Positions 8,998 to 21,217 of a stretch of DNA of 64,000 bases are shown here, in pieces. A program made the translations under genes and the position numbers. The stretch is taken from NCBI GenBank assembly GCA_002686945.1, contig NYYZ01000011.1, forward strand, positions 31,233 through 95,232, given 5' to 3'. The notes beneath the pieces were generated by a model. The model was not told the DNA's origin. It did not search any database and saw nothing but the letters and a program-made list of their open reading frames with translations. How positions within the stretch are numbered: position 1 is the first letter of the stretch; each line of letters opens with the position of its first letter. Origin of the DNA: Planctomycetota bacterium (lineage in GTDB: Bacteria > Planctomycetota > UBA1135 > GCA-002686595).

Positions 8998-9366
8998 ATG
9001 CCCAAGAAACCACTCAGCGCCAGTGAGCTTCGTCAGTTCGAGCAGGGGCTCAAGCAGATGCTGCGCGTGGTCCAGGGAGATTTGGAAGTGTTGGCCCAGG
9101 AGACCAGCCAGTTGCCTGGCAACGATGTGAGTGCTGAGGACTCTGGCAGTGAGATTGTGGCCCTGGAGATCTCCTTCGAGCTCCTAGGTCAGGATGAGCG
9201 TACCGCCCAGCAGATTCTCGATGCCCTCAGGCGAATCAAGGAGGGCATCTTCGGTCGTTGTACCGCCTGCAATGATCTGGTTGGCAAGCTGCGCCTCAGG
9301 GCCATGCCCCACGCGGCCCATTGCATCACCTGTCAACGCAAGCACGAGGCGGGTGAGATTGAATGA
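8998..9366 (+). CDS. DksA/TraR-type zinc-finger protein
   Basis: A 122-residue protein starting at the ATG at 8998; the frame is open further upstream but has no family similarity there. The N-terminal half is helical and probably forms the DksA-type coiled coil (residues about 8-75). The C-terminal half has the zinc finger: GRCTACN, then HCITCQRKHE, a Cys4 arrangement. DksA-family proteins bind the RNA polymerase secondary channel or act as small regulators. Short members beside lspA are a common arrangement. The stop overlaps the lspA start in ATGA, indicating translational coupling. Confidence 0.85.
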   Translation: MPKKPLSASELRQFEQGLKQMLRVVQGDLEVLAQETSQLPGNDVSAEDSGSEIVALEISFELLGQDERTAQQILDALRRIKEGIFGRCTACNDLVGKLRLRAMPHAAHCITCQRKHEAGEIE

Positions 9367-10073
9367 CGGGTGAGGTTCGGGTATCGCGCCAGACTCTGTT
9401 CTTGCGCTTCTTCTGGTTGTTTGTCCTGGTGGGCGCGGATATTGGCTCGAAGGCCGCGGTGATGCCCTGGCTGGAAGCTCGCATGCCGAACTTCGAAAGC
9501 GTCTACGAGCCCGAGGCAAGACCAGCTCTCGTGCGTTGCCCCCACGGCCATCTGCGCCACTCCGTGGTAGGGGAAAGCGTGACGCTGATGCACAACTTGA
9601 ACTATGGAGCGGCTTTTGGCTTTCTGCAATCGATTCCCTGGGTGTTGGTGCTTGGGCGCGCCCTTGCAGCAGGGGTGCTCGTCGCCCTGCTGATTCGCGC
9701 GGGCCCTGGTCGAGCCTGGCACGTGCTGGCACTGATCCTGGTGCTGGGGGGGTGCCTCGGCAATTTGTGGGACAACTTGACCTATGTGCCCCTGGCTGGA
9801 CGCGAAGACATGCCTTTTGGCCCCGTGCGAGATTTCATAGATGTGTACTTTTCCTACTGGGACTGGCATTTTCCCACCTTCAATGTTGCTGATTCAGCGA
9901 TCTCGGTAGGGGCGCTGGTGCTGATCTTTGGGCCGCATGACTCTGAGTCCGGCGGTCGGGAGGACGACGCTAGGGGCCGCTCTGGCGATGAAGCGACCGA
10001 AGAGTCCAATGGCGTGTCCGCTCCAGATGCAGGTGCTGCGGGCGGAGGCCTGCCGGAGCAACCCAGCGACTGA
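9363..10073 (+). CDS. lspA: Lipoprotein signal peptidase (signal peptidase II)
   Basis: A 236-residue, four-helix inner-membrane aspartyl protease that removes prolipoprotein signal peptides. Visible motifs: GADIGSK in TM1, HNLNYGAAFGF, GGCLGNLWDNL, GPVRDFID with catalytic Asp157, and TFNVADSAI with catalytic Asp177. It is longer than the usual 160-170 residues. There is an extra periplasmic stretch between TM1 and the NxGAAF motif (about 36-75) and a charged, disordered tail from about residue 195. Many predicted lipoproteins in this window would be its substrates. It overlaps the dksA-like gene by four bases. Confidence 0.95.
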   Translation: MTGEVRVSRQTLFLRFFWLFVLVGADIGSKAAVMPWLEARMPNFESVYEPEARPALVRCPHGHLRHSVVGESVTLMHNLNYGAAFGFLQSIPWVLVLGRALAAGVLVALLIRAGPGRAWHVLALILVLGGCLGNLWDNLTYVPLAGREDMPFGPVRDFIDVYFSYWDWHFPTFNVADSAISVGALVLIFGPHDSESGGREDDARGRSGDEATEESNGVSAPDAGAAGGGLPEQPSD

Positions 10074-10116
10074 GAAAGGGCCCGGGCTGACCTGGATTCG
10101 GGGGGAGTTTGTCCGC

Positions 10117-10153
10117 CCCGGCCTGTGGCCGGGAATCTTCCCAGTTGTTTTTT
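10117..10153 (+). terminator. Hairpin plus delayed T-run after lspA
   Basis: CCCGGCC at 10117-10123 pairs perfectly with GGCCGGG at 10127-10133 across a 3-base loop. A T6 run follows at 10148-10153. The 14-base gap before the T-run is longer than in a canonical intrinsic terminator, so this is only a candidate. Confidence 0.4.
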
Positions 10154-10215
10154 GGGCATTTCCCGCAAAACACCGCGCTTGGGTCGGGCTAGAGTGGCTT
10201 TTGTAGAAGCGAAAC

Positions 10216-11154
10216 ATGTCGGATCTCTCCACACGCTTGGCTGGCCTCGCGCTGCGCAACCCGATCTTGTCGGCGTCAGGGACCTTTGGCCATGGTCTTG
10301 AGATGGCTCAGCTGGTCCCTGCTGGTGCCCTCGGTGCATGGGTCAGCAAAACTGTGACATTGACTCCGCGGCCGGGCAATCCCATGCCGCGCATCCACGA
10401 AACCGAGGCGGGCTTTTTGAATTCCATCGGGCTCGAAAACCGCGGGCTGGATGCGTACATCAGCGAGACCCTGGCCAGTGTGCAGGATCCCGATGCGGTG
10501 CTGATCACCAACATAGGCGGCCATACGGAAGAGGAGTTCGCCATTGCCGCCGCTCGCCTGGACGATTGCTCAAAGGTGCAGGGCCTGGAGGTCAATCTTT
10601 CCTGTCCCAACGTGGACGGGGGGCGGCTGCCCTACAGCACTGATCCGGCCACCGCCGAGCGAGTGATTGCGGGAGTGCGCGCTGCGACCGCCAAGCCGAT
10701 CTTTGCCAAGCTTTCCGGCAATGTGACTCGCATCGAGGACATAGCTTTGGCCGCCGAAGCGGGAGGTGCAGACGGCTTGACCGTGATCAACACCTTGCTG
10801 GGTATGGGGGTCGATTGGCGGCGTGGGGAGCCCCAGCTGGCCACCGTAGTGGGGGGGTATTCGGGCGTGGCGATCAAACCCATCGCCATGCGCTGCGCCT
10901 GGCAGGTATGCCAGGCAGTGAAGATTCCGGTGATCGGCTGCGGAGGAATTCGCACCGCCGAGGATGTACTGGAATTTCTGGCTGTGGGTTGCACCGCCGT
11001 GCAGGTGGGTACGGCGAGTTTCTCGGATCCAGCTTGTATGGCAACCCTGGCCCAAGAACTTTCCGCCAGTCTCGACGAGGAAGGAATCGCAACCTCCGCC
11101 GAGGTCAGTGGCCGACTGGCCAGAAATCTGCAGTGCGAGGTCGGGAATGCTTGA
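10216..11154 (+). CDS. pyrD: Dihydroorotate dehydrogenase, class 1
   Basis: A 312-residue FMN enzyme that oxidises dihydroorotate to orotate in pyrimidine synthesis. Visible: GTFGHG near the N-terminus, VSKTVT with the FMN-contacting lysine (Lys45), NSIGLEN, the catalytic-loop cysteine Cys130 in VNLSCPNV, and the phosphate-binding end GCGGIRTAEDV. Cysteine as catalytic base and the absence of an N-terminal membrane helix mark the soluble class 1, most like the 1B type that usually pairs with an FeS/FAD PyrK subunit. No pyrK is visible in the window. It is followed after 21 bases by a response regulator. Confidence 0.93.
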   Translation: MSDLSTRLAGLALRNPILSASGTFGHGLEMAQLVPAGALGAWVSKTVTLTPRPGNPMPRIHETEAGFLNSIGLENRGLDAYISETLASVQDPDAVLITNIGGHTEEEFAIAAARLDDCSKVQGLEVNLSCPNVDGGRLPYSTDPATAERVIAGVRAATAKPIFAKLSGNVTRIEDIALAAEAGGADGLTVINTLLGMGVDWRRGEPQLATVVGGYSGVAIKPIAMRCAWQVCQAVKIPVIGCGGIRTAEDVLEFLAVGCTAVQVGTASFSDPACMATLAQELSASLDEEGIATSAEVSGRLARNLQCEVGNA

Positions 11155-11175
11155 TTCCAGGAGCAAGAGTCAGCC

Positions 11176-12051
11176 ATGCGGATCGAGAGACTGACCCCTT
11201 CCCATGTGCGCCATGCGGTTGATCTCTACATGGAGAAAGCCTGGCCATCGGGTCTACCAGGGAAGCCTCCCGTCAACCTGGATCTGATCGAGCAAGCTCA
11301 GACCATGCAGGACTTGAATGAGGCCTTCGATCGGCCCAAGGCCGAAGAACAGGTACCCTGTGAGCGCTACACCCTGCGCCTTGGCAATTGGCGCTACCCC
11401 TTCATGAAGCTCGTGATCCAGGAGTATCTGGTGCACGATGAGTTCTTCTTTTCGGTGGACACCCACGACGATCTGCGGGTGGATCCGAGCATGCCCGACT
11501 ATGGTGCCTGGTGCGAGCTGCGCGAAGCAAATCGGGTGCTCAAGGAACGTATTGAGAGCGCCTGGGCCGACGCGGGTCTGCCGACACACGATGACTTGCG
11601 CAGGTTGACCGAAGAGATCGCGCGCATTGAACAGGCCCCCGGCGCCGGGGCCAGCATCTTGCTGGTGGATGATGAAGAGGCAGTGGCCCGCGGCCTGGGA
11701 TCCCTGCTATCGGCCCGGGGCTTCAAAGTCAGCCTGGCCCACGATGGGCGCCGGGTGCTGGAGATGCTGGAGCAGGACCCACTGCCGGATCTGGTGATCC
11801 TGGACTATGCCATGCCCGAGCTTGACGGTTGGCAGGTGCTGGAGCAGTTGAGGGGCAATGCGCGTACCGCGGATCTCAAGGTCTTGCTGGCAACGGCCAC
11901 GAATATTGAGTTGCAGATGCTTCAGCGCTGCAACGCGCTGCTCAAGAAACCCTATCCCCGGGAGATGTTGTTTGACCTGATCGATCAGTTGCTGGGACCG
12001 GACGGGGGCAGTTCAGAGGAGCCCCAGGGGGGGGCGAGCCCCGTTTCATGA
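11176..12051 (+). CDS. Response regulator with novel N-terminal domain and C-terminal REC domain
   Basis: A 291-residue protein with the usual response-regulator order reversed. Residues about 158-275 are a receiver domain: ILLVDDEEA with acidic residues 165-166, phosphoacceptor Asp210 in VILDYAMPELDG, the threonine of LLATATN, and the lysine of LLKKPYP. Residues 1-150 match nothing I recognise. They contain an aromatic, basic core (YTLRLGNWRYPFMK, EYLVHDEFFF) and a helical linker 115-152. The tail after 275 is low-complexity. No histidine kinase is adjacent. The N-terminal part may be the output domain or a sensor; its function is unknown. Confidence 0.85.
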   Translation: MRIERLTPSHVRHAVDLYMEKAWPSGLPGKPPVNLDLIEQAQTMQDLNEAFDRPKAEEQVPCERYTLRLGNWRYPFMKLVIQEYLVHDEFFFSVDTHDDLRVDPSMPDYGAWCELREANRVLKERIESAWADAGLPTHDDLRRLTEEIARIEQAPGAGASILLVDDEEAVARGLGSLLSARGFKVSLAHDGRRVLEMLEQDPLPDLVILDYAMPELDGWQVLEQLRGNARTADLKVLLATATNIELQMLQRCNALLKKPYPREMLFDLIDQLLGPDGGSSEEPQGGASPVS

Positions 12052-12189
12052 CCCTGATCTGGCTGATTGGGCAAACTCTCTAGGGGCAACCCTTGGCAGG
12101 GGGCCTCTTGATGGGTTCAATGGTCGCCCGTTGCATCCTGGGAACTGGCCACGGGTATCCCCGCGCAGGGCAAGGGGCGAGAAAACACC

Positions 12190-15138
<2,949 letters not shown>

Positions 15139-15220
15139 CTTGCTTCGGCAATTGAGCTTGGATCGTGCCTGAACTGGCACAACACTGAACTCAAGATCTC
15201 ACGCGCCACCCAAAGACCCC

Positions 15221-16585
15221 ATGGTTGATCAAGCCACACATCGGAGATCCAGGGTCCGATGGGCGCTGCCCCTGCTGCGTGTGGTCTATGGCCTGGCCTG
15301 GTTTCTCCTGTTCGTGTTGGGCTCTCCCTGGTGGATCGCCCGTTCAATTCTCTCCAAGGAGTTTCGGGTCATGGTGGTGGGGCGTCTGGCCCTGGATGTG
15401 CCCGGTCTTGGGCCTGCCCCTGTGCGTGGCCGCATTCTCGTGCACGGGGTCTCTGTGGGCGAAGTCAAAGCCAGCCAGTCCTTGGTGGCCGCTCTGGTGC
15501 AAGAACATGAGGTGGTCGTCAGCGCCTCTACGGATTCAGGTCTAAAGGTTGCGCGGGACCTCTTCCCCGACTTGACCGTGGTGCGCTTTCCTCTGGATTT
15601 CCTGCCCTTGGTATCGCGCTTCTTGGGGTGCATTCAGCCTACCGCTCTCCTGTTGATGGAGCTTGAGGTATGGCCGACTTTCATTCATTGCAGCGATCGC
15701 CGCGGAATTCCTATCGCGATCGTCTCCGGACGCATCACACCCGCAAGCCTGGCAAACTATCAGCGTTTTGGCCCGACCTTGACCCACTTCGACCGCATCT
15801 CCCTGTTCGCCGCCCAGTCAGAAGTCTACGCCAAGCGCTTTCGTGCTCTGGGGGCTGACCCGGACAGGATCCTGGTCACGGGGAATGTCAAGGTAGACGG
15901 TATTCGCATGGAACTTGAGCAGGCCACGGACGGGGAGAAGCAGTCCCACCAGGATCTACGACGGTTGCTTGCCCTGGATCCAGAGGTGCCCGTGCTGTTG
16001 GCTGGCAGCACTCACGACACTGAGGACCTGACGGTGACGCGGTCATTTGCAGCAGCAGCGCCAGAGGCCCGCGTGATCCTGGTGCCGCGTCACCCTCCCA
16101 GGGTTCCTTCGGTGGTGGAGGCCCTGGGGCGGGCGGGTTTTCAGGTCCAGCTCCTGACGGACTTGAGAATCGGACGAGAGCAGCCCGATGCCAGCCGACC
16201 CCTGGTGGTGGACACCATTGGTGAGTTGGAGGTGCTCTACGGACTCTGCACCCTGGCCTTCGTGGGGGGTACCTTGGTGGAGCACGGGGGCCAGAATGTG
16301 CTCGAACCCGCAGCACAGGGAAAGCCCGTTCTGCACGGACCAAGCGTTTCAAACTTCCAACAGGAGGCTGCACTGCTGGCGCGTGTGGGGGCCAGTCGGT
16401 TGGTTCGCAACGGGGCGGAACTGGGCAGAGCGGTGGCCGAACTGTTGGCTGACCCAAGTGAAGCCCGTGCCATGGGGCAAGCGGGCCGTGAGGCGGTCAG
16501 AAGCCAGCAGGGGGCGACCGAGCGCACTCTGGAGGCCCTCGGCGCATTCCAGATTCTGCCCCCTGGCGGCCGATCTCAGGCCTGA
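15221..16585 (+). CDS. waaA: 3-deoxy-D-manno-octulosonic acid transferase
   Basis: A 454-residue, GT30-type glycosyltransferase that transfers KDO from CMP-KDO to the lipid A precursor at the inner membrane. An N-terminal membrane helix lies at about residues 14-38. The N-domain motifs are HGVSVGEVKASQ (with the catalytic Glu), ASTDSGLKVA, FPLDF and LMELEVWPTF. The C-domain shows GNVKVDGI, AGSTHDTED, ILVPRHPPR and FVGGTLVEHGGQN. Presence of WaaA indicates a lipid-A-based outer membrane. It is separated from metK by 151 bases. Confidence 0.93.
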   Translation: MVDQATHRRSRVRWALPLLRVVYGLAWFLLFVLGSPWWIARSILSKEFRVMVVGRLALDVPGLGPAPVRGRILVHGVSVGEVKASQSLVAALVQEHEVVVSASTDSGLKVARDLFPDLTVVRFPLDFLPLVSRFLGCIQPTALLLMELEVWPTFIHCSDRRGIPIAIVSGRITPASLANYQRFGPTLTHFDRISLFAAQSEVYAKRFRALGADPDRILVTGNVKVDGIRMELEQATDGEKQSHQDLRRLLALDPEVPVLLAGSTHDTEDLTVTRSFAAAAPEARVILVPRHPPRVPSVVEALGRAGFQVQLLTDLRIGREQPDASRPLVVDTIGELEVLYGLCTLAFVGGTLVEHGGQNVLEPAAQGKPVLHGPSVSNFQQEAALLARVGASRLVRNGAELGRAVAELLADPSEARAMGQAGREAVRSQQGATERTLEALGAFQILPPGGRSQA

Positions 16586-16736
16586 GATGGGTCTGAGGAG
16601 GCTTCCTCGCTTGGCGCTTTTTGCTTATCCGAGTATCCTGTTTGGCCGATGAAGGCTGGGGTGGAGGACAACCCAGAGGTTGTTCCTTCCGCTTTCCATT
16701 GCCAGACCCCTTTCCCAGAACCCTTTCAAGAGCCCC

Positions 16737-17936
16737 ATGGCCCGTACCCTCTTCACTTCCGAATCCGTCTCCATGGGCCACCCCGACAAGGTTGCCGATC
16801 AGGTTTCTGACGCAATTCTCGATGCCCTGCTCGAACAGGACTCCGCCAGCCGCGTGGCCTGCGAGACAATGGTGACCACCGGCCTTTGCGTCGTGGCTGG
16901 AGAGATCACAACCAAGGCGGTGATCAACTACCAGGACATCGCCCGGGACACCCTGCGGCGCATCGGTTACACCAGCGATGCCTATGGCATCAACGCGGAT
17001 ACCTGCGCGGTGATGGTTACCCTTGACAAGCAGTCCCCCGACATCAGTCAGGGCGTCAGTGAAGGGGAAGGCTTGCACACGGAACAGGGCGCGGGGGATC
17101 AAGGCCTGATGTTTGGCTACGCCTGCGATGAGACTGATGTCTTGATGCCTTTCCCGGTGCACTATTCCCACCGCTTGGTGGAGAAAATGGCCCAATTGCG
17201 GGAGAACGGCAGCCTGCCCTGGCTGCGTCCTGACTCCAAGAGCCAGCTTACGGTTGAGTACGAGGGCGAGGTGCCCGTTCGCGTGCATACGGTCGTGATC
17301 AGCACCCAGCACGATCCTGACATCAATGGCAAGAGCGAAGAGGCCGAGGTGCTGGCAGAGATCAAGAGAGAGATCATCGAGAAGGTGATCAGGACCACGA
17401 TTCCTGCAGAGATGCTTGACGACGAAACGATCTACCATGTCAACCCCACGGGCAAGTTTGTGCTCGGCGGTCCCCATGGTGATTGTGGTTTGACCGGACG
17501 CAAGATCATCGTTGACACTTACGGCGGCATGGGCCGTCACGGTGGGGGCGCTTTCAGTGGCAAGGACCCTTCCAAGGTGGACCGCTCCGCGGCCTACGCC
17601 GCCCGCTGGGCGGCCAAGAATGTCGTGGCCGCGGGCCTCGCCCGACGCTGTGAAGTGCAATTGTCCTATGCCATCGGTGTGCCCCATCCCTTGTCCGTGC
17701 GGGTCGAAACCTTTGGGACCGGCAGCATCGATGAAGAGATCCTCTCGGAGGTTGTCAGCGATACTTTCGATCTGAGTCCTGCCGGCATCATCAGTGCCCT
17801 GGGCCTCAGGGCGCCGATCTATGCCAAGACCGCCTACCATGGGCACTTCGGCCGCGACGACGTCTCTTGGGAGGAGACCAATCGGGTGGAAGAACTCAAG
17901 GCGGCGGCCGCCCAGGCTGCTGGCAGCGGAGCCTGA
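16737..17936 (+). CDS. metK: S-adenosylmethionine synthetase
   Basis: A 399-residue enzyme that makes S-adenosylmethionine from methionine and ATP; typical length is 380-400. The ATG at 16737 gives [18 protein letters not shown], matching the family start, so the longer open frame upstream is not used. Motifs: [18 protein letters not shown] with the catalytic His, [32 protein letters not shown] and [10 protein letters not shown] slight oddity is an extended loop around residues 150-165. It is followed by a strong intrinsic terminator. Confidence 0.98.
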   Translation: MARTLFTSESVSMGHPDKVADQVSDAILDALLEQDSASRVACETMVTTGLCVVAGEITTKAVINYQDIARDTLRRIGYTSDAYGINADTCAVMVTLDKQSPDISQGVSEGEGLHTEQGAGDQGLMFGYACDETDVLMPFPVHYSHRLVEKMAQLRENGSLPWLRPDSKSQLTVEYEGEVPVRVHTVVISTQHDPDINGKSEEAEVLAEIKREIIEKVIRTTIPAEMLDDETIYHVNPTGKFVLGGPHGDCGLTGRKIIVDTYGGMGRHGGGAFSGKDPSKVDRSAAYAARWAAKNVVAAGLARRCEVQLSYAIGVPHPLSVRVETFGTGSIDEEILSEVVSDTFDLSPAGIISALGLRAPIYAKTAYHGHFGRDDVSWEETNRVEELKAAAAQAAGSGA

Positions 17937-17973
17937 TCGGCAGCGCTCTGATGGCCGCATTCGGCAGTGAAGG

Positions 17974-17997
17974 GGAGGCCGAACAGGCCTCCTTTTT
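17974..17997 (+). terminator. Intrinsic terminator of metK
   Basis: GGAGGCC at 17974-17980 pairs perfectly with GGCCTCC at 17986-17992 across the loop GAACA, followed directly by TTTTT. It sits 37 bases after the metK stop and ends that transcript. Confidence 0.92.
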
Positions 17998-18067
17998 GCT
18001 GGAGTCGTGACCTGCCCACCCTTGGCGGGTACCCTTGGGAGCGCCTGGAACCCCAGGCCCGACCCCC

Positions 18068-18751
18068 ATGAAGCGAGTCTCCCGAAATCTGTCTTTCCAC
18101 CGGCCCCCGTCCCGCAACATCTTGCGCCGCGCGGGCTTCACCTTGATCGAACTGATCGCTGTGATGGCGATCATCATGATCTTGGCGGTGGCTTTGCTGC
18201 CGCGGGTCAATGCCGCCTTCGAGCAGGCCCAGGTCACCGCCTGTTCTGCGAACCTGGGCAAGATCTACCAGGGACTGTTGCAGTACCACGGGATGAAGGG
18301 GCGCTGGCCGCGGCACACAGGAGTGGGTTTCTTTGCTGCTCTTGTTGCGGACGAAATCTGGGAGGACACGGAAACGTCCACCAAGACATTGAGTTGCCCC
18401 TCCGTTGAATCTGATTTTCTCACCCCTCAAATGGACGGCTTGCCCATGGGTGAGTGGTACACCGATCTCAGCCGGGTTGATGGTAGTTGGTCTGCCTATG
18501 CGGGGCGCGATACCCGCAACCATCCCCTGCGCAAGTTCCCCGCATCTGGCAAGGTCGTGCTGGTAGCCGATGACAATGATCCAGAGGGGAACCACCGCAT
18601 CAAGACCAACGCGCTGTACGGGGACGGATCGGTGCGGGGTATCGACATAGTCGACGAACGGGATGAGGGCCGTGCGGATGAGGAACAGGAGTTTGTGATT
18701 GTCGGCCCCGATGCTCGCCGGGAGGAACTGCGGGCCCTGACCCTCGACTAG
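18068..18751 (+). CDS. Type II/IV pseudopilin-like protein with H-x9-DG tail motif
   Basis: A 227-residue protein with a class III signal peptide: basic leader, then RRAG/FTLIEL with the conserved Glu5 and a hydrophobic helix to about residue 53. The C-terminal half has HRIKTNALYGDG, the H-x9-DG motif typical of the many secretion-type pseudopilins in Planctomycetota. A prepilin peptidase would cut after the glycine. It starts at 18068, 71 bases after the metK terminator, and is followed 21 bases later by a UbiA-type gene. Its specific role is unknown; such proteins are often not part of classical pili. Confidence 0.82.
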   Translation: MKRVSRNLSFHRPPSRNILRRAGFTLIELIAVMAIIMILAVALLPRVNAAFEQAQVTACSANLGKIYQGLLQYHGMKGRWPRHTGVGFFAALVADEIWEDTETSTKTLSCPSVESDFLTPQMDGLPMGEWYTDLSRVDGSWSAYAGRDTRNHPLRKFPASGKVVLVADDNDPEGNHRIKTNALYGDGSVRGIDIVDERDEGRADEEQEFVIVGPDARREELRALTLD

Positions 18752-18753
18752 CA

Positions 18754-18767
18754 GGTTCTCCAGAACC
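18754..18767 (+). promoter_or_regulatory. Small hairpin over the ribosome-binding region of the UbiA-type gene
   Basis: GGTTC (18754-18758) pairs with GAACC (18763-18767), loop TCCA, ending five bases before the ATG at 18773. It occupies the place where a Shine-Dalgarno site would be, so it may lower or tune initiation. It could also be chance. Confidence 0.3.
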
Positions 18768-18772
18768 GGTTC

Positions 18773-19678
18773 ATGACCCTGCCTCCTCTGATCGCCACCC
18801 TGCGCCCTCACCAGTGGGTCAAGAATGTCTTTGTGGGAGCGGCGTTGCTGTTCACCCTGGCAGAGTTGGGGGACGACCCCCTGTCCCACACGGCGGAGAT
18901 CACGCGGGTGGCTCTGGCGGTGGCGGCTTTTTGCCTGGCCTCCAGTTCGATCTACATCATCAACGATGTGCTTGACGCCGAGTCCGACCGCAAACATCCC
19001 GAAAAGTGCAAGCGCCCGATCGCCTCGGGTACGTTGTCTGTGTCAAAGGCCCTTGTGCTCTCGCTGATTTGCCTCGGCTCATCTGCGTGGCTCGCTTCCC
19101 AGGCGCGAACCGAAGAGGGCTCGGTCTTGTTTGTGGTTTTGGGCTACGCGTTGCTGAACCTCTTGTACTCCCTGCGCCTGAAGCACATCGTGCTGGTGGA
19201 TGTGTTCTGCATCGCCGCAGGATTCTTGTTGCGGGTGGTGGCCGGTGCCTATGCGGTGGGCCGACCGATCTCCGAGTGGCTGGTGATCTGCACATTCTTC
19301 CTGGCTTTGTTCCTGGCCCTCTGCAAGCGCCACGCGGAACTGGAGCTGCTCGGGGATGACAGCAGCGGTCACCGCCGCAATCTGCAGGAGTACTCGATTG
19401 GTTTCCTCAACCAGACCACTGCAATCCTGGCCGCTTGCTCTGTGCTGACCTATGCCATGTACGCCATGGACGCGGGCACGGTGAAGCGGCTCGGGCCGGG
19501 CTTGATCTATACGGTGCCCTTTGTGGTCTTTGGAATCTTCCGTTACCTCTTACTGGTGCAGACCCGCGGTGGGGGAGGCAGCCCCTCCAAGGTGCTCCTC
19601 GGTGGCGATGCTGCATTCGCCCTCAATGGGATCCTGTGGTTCTTGACCACCTGCGGGATCCTGTTTCTGGGGGATTGA
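18773..19678 (+). CDS. UbiA-family prenyltransferase, decaprenyl-phosphate phosphoribosyltransferase-like
   Basis: A 301-residue polytopic membrane protein with about eight hydrophobic helices. The first aspartate-rich motif is NDVLDAESDRKHP and the second is the YSLRLKHIVLVDV region; both would bind the Mg-diphosphate or PRPP substrate. RPHQWVKN at the start and KRPIASG are typical of the UbiA subgroup annotated as 5-phosphoribosyl-1-phosphate:polyprenyl-phosphate transferases, which start decaprenyl-phosphoryl-arabinose synthesis. A quinone prenyltransferase is less likely. It may be co-transcribed with the upstream pseudopilin (21-base gap) and converges with the HEAT lipoprotein gene. Confidence 0.75.
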   Translation: MTLPPLIATLRPHQWVKNVFVGAALLFTLAELGDDPLSHTAEITRVALAVAAFCLASSSIYIINDVLDAESDRKHPEKCKRPIASGTLSVSKALVLSLICLGSSAWLASQARTEEGSVLFVVLGYALLNLLYSLRLKHIVLVDVFCIAAGFLLRVVAGAYAVGRPISEWLVICTFFLALFLALCKRHAELELLGDDSSGHRRNLQEYSIGFLNQTTAILAACSVLTYAMYAMDAGTVKRLGPGLIYTVPFVVFGIFRYLLLVQTRGGGGSPSKVLLGGDAAFALNGILWFLTTCGILFLGD

Positions 19679-19717
19679 ATCCAGTCTGGCTGGGAAGTGA
19701 ACATTGAAGTTCGGTTC

Positions 19718-21217
19718 CTAGGGCGCGATCAGGGAGTCAAGAACCTGGGACAGTTGCTGGCCTCGTGCAGTGCGGCGGGAGCGTGCGCGTTCGGCGCTGG
19801 GGATTGAACCCGGTGGATCCGATTGGGCTTGCCAGTGTCTCAAGGCTGCTTCGAAGCCGAGACGACCGCCGGCGGTGCCCTTGGTGAGCCAGAGTCCGAT
19901 GGCCTGCTCAGCATCGCTGTTGCCCGGGCCGTGTTCCATTTGTTGCAGCAGCCAGGTGCTTGCCTCGTCGCCGCTACCCAGTTGAACAAGGGCCTTGGCG
20001 CTGGCCAGGCGCAGATCCTGAAGGTGCTCCTGGCTGGGATCTTTGAGTTCACGGAACAGTTCTTGGATCGTATCCAGGGCCCCGGGCAGACCGAGATCTC
20101 CCAGCCCGCGTACGGCGGCTACGCGCAGTTCGTGGGGTTGGTCAGCCTGGCTCGCTGCCAGGAGAGGTTTGAGGGAGCGGGGGCTGCCCACGGAGCCCAA
20201 TGCCTCCGCCACCGCCGGGGCTACCTGGACCTCGGTCAAGGCCACCACCAAGGCCATTTCTGTCTCTCGGGCACGGGGGCCCATGCGCTCCAGTACCTGG
20301 GCCACGTGCAGGCGTACATAGGGGTCTGTGTCCCACAGGGCGGCGGCCAGCTCGCGCGCGCACCATGGGCCCAGGTGACTGAGGATGTAGCGCGCGTCGT
20401 CCACCGGCCTGAGGGCAAAGGTGTCGCCCGAGAGATCTTGCACCAGGGACCAGATCTCGGACAGTTGGGCCTCGCTGGGGGCGGCCAGTGGCAGGGCACT
20501 GGCCTCAGAGCTGGACCAGCGTTGGAGGAGTTTGGCGGCGGAGTCGGCAAGCTGTTCTTCGATCCAAGTGATCTCGGCCTGGGCCCTGGTTGCTCGTTCA
20601 TCCCCGCGGCTGGCCAGGTCCATCAGGCCACCGAGTCCCGCCAGGCAGCCTCCCCGGGCCAGACTGGACGCGACCCAGAGGAACGCCTCGGGGTCGGATT
20701 CATAATTCAGGCGAAGGACCAGGCGCGGTAGCACATGGTCCGAGTGAGAGGTCCCCAGACGCCACGCCGCGTGGGCCCGCAGCCAGGGTTCTGTGGCTGT
20801 GGTGGTCAGGTCCAGCAAGCGTTCGCTGGCCGCCGCACCGCTGGGTTCCTGCGCCAGAACCCCGAGCAACTCAACAGCGGCCTGGCGCAGGGCGTTGTCC
20901 AGGCTCCCATCTCGAGCCCACTGGGCCAGGGGCAGGACCGCCGCCTTGCCGAGGGTGGCGAGGTCTTTGAAAGCCAGATCTCGGAACTCGCCCCCGTGCA
21001 CCCGCGTCTGCAGCAGTTCCTGGGTCAGCTCCATGCGCTCGGTCGTTGGGACCGGCGCTTCGGTGTCTGCCGCTGTCAGGTTTGCCAGGCGTTCTGCGAC
21101 CACTCCCGCGAGGGATGGGATCGCAGGCTCAGTGGAGTTGTCGCCCCGGCCGCACGAGGCGAGGAATAGCAATCCCAGAAGACCGCCCAGCTGCCCAGGG
21201 TTGAGCCCAGCTCTCAC
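19718..21217 (-). CDS. HEAT-repeat lipoprotein, last gene of the ABC/cytochrome operon
   Basis: A 499-residue protein starting at the GTG at 21217, whose bases overlap the cytochrome stop as GTGA. The frame extends upstream, but that part only shadows the cytochrome gene. The start gives a lipoprotein signal with lipobox FLASC (Cys22). From about residue 80 onward it is made of helical pairs with the HEAT pattern: PLAQWARDGSLDNALRQAAVELLG, PWLRAHAAWRLG, DPYVRLHVAQVLERMG, HELRVAAVRGLGDLG. It is probably an outer-membrane- or inner-membrane-anchored protein-binding scaffold in the periplasm. Partnership with the cytochrome or importer is inferred only from coupling. Confidence 0.75.
   Translation of the reverse strand: MRAGLNPGQLGGLLGLLFLASCGRGDNSTEPAIPSLAGVVAERLANLTAADTEAPVPTTERMELTQELLQTRVHGGEFRDLAFKDLATLGKAAVLPLAQWARDGSLDNALRQAAVELLGVLAQEPSGAAASERLLDLTTTATEPWLRAHAAWRLGTSHSDHVLPRLVLRLNYESDPEAFLWVASSLARGGCLAGLGGLMDLASRGDERATRAQAEITWIEEQLADSAAKLLQRWSSSEASALPLAAPSEAQLSEIWSLVQDLSGDTFALRPVDDARYILSHLGPWCARELAAALWDTDPYVRLHVAQVLERMGPRARETEMALVVALTEVQVAPAVAEALGSVGSPRSLKPLLAASQADQPHELRVAAVRGLGDLGLPGALDTIQELFRELKDPSQEHLQDLRLASAKALVQLGSGDEASTWLLQQMEHGPGNSDAEQAIGLWLTKGTAGGRLGFEAALRHWQAQSDPPGSIPSAERARSRRTARGQQLSQVLDSLIAP

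Noticed and set aside
16497-17960. A 487-codon minus-strand open frame over metK
   Set aside because: Antisense to a complete MetK. Composition is typical of a shadow frame.
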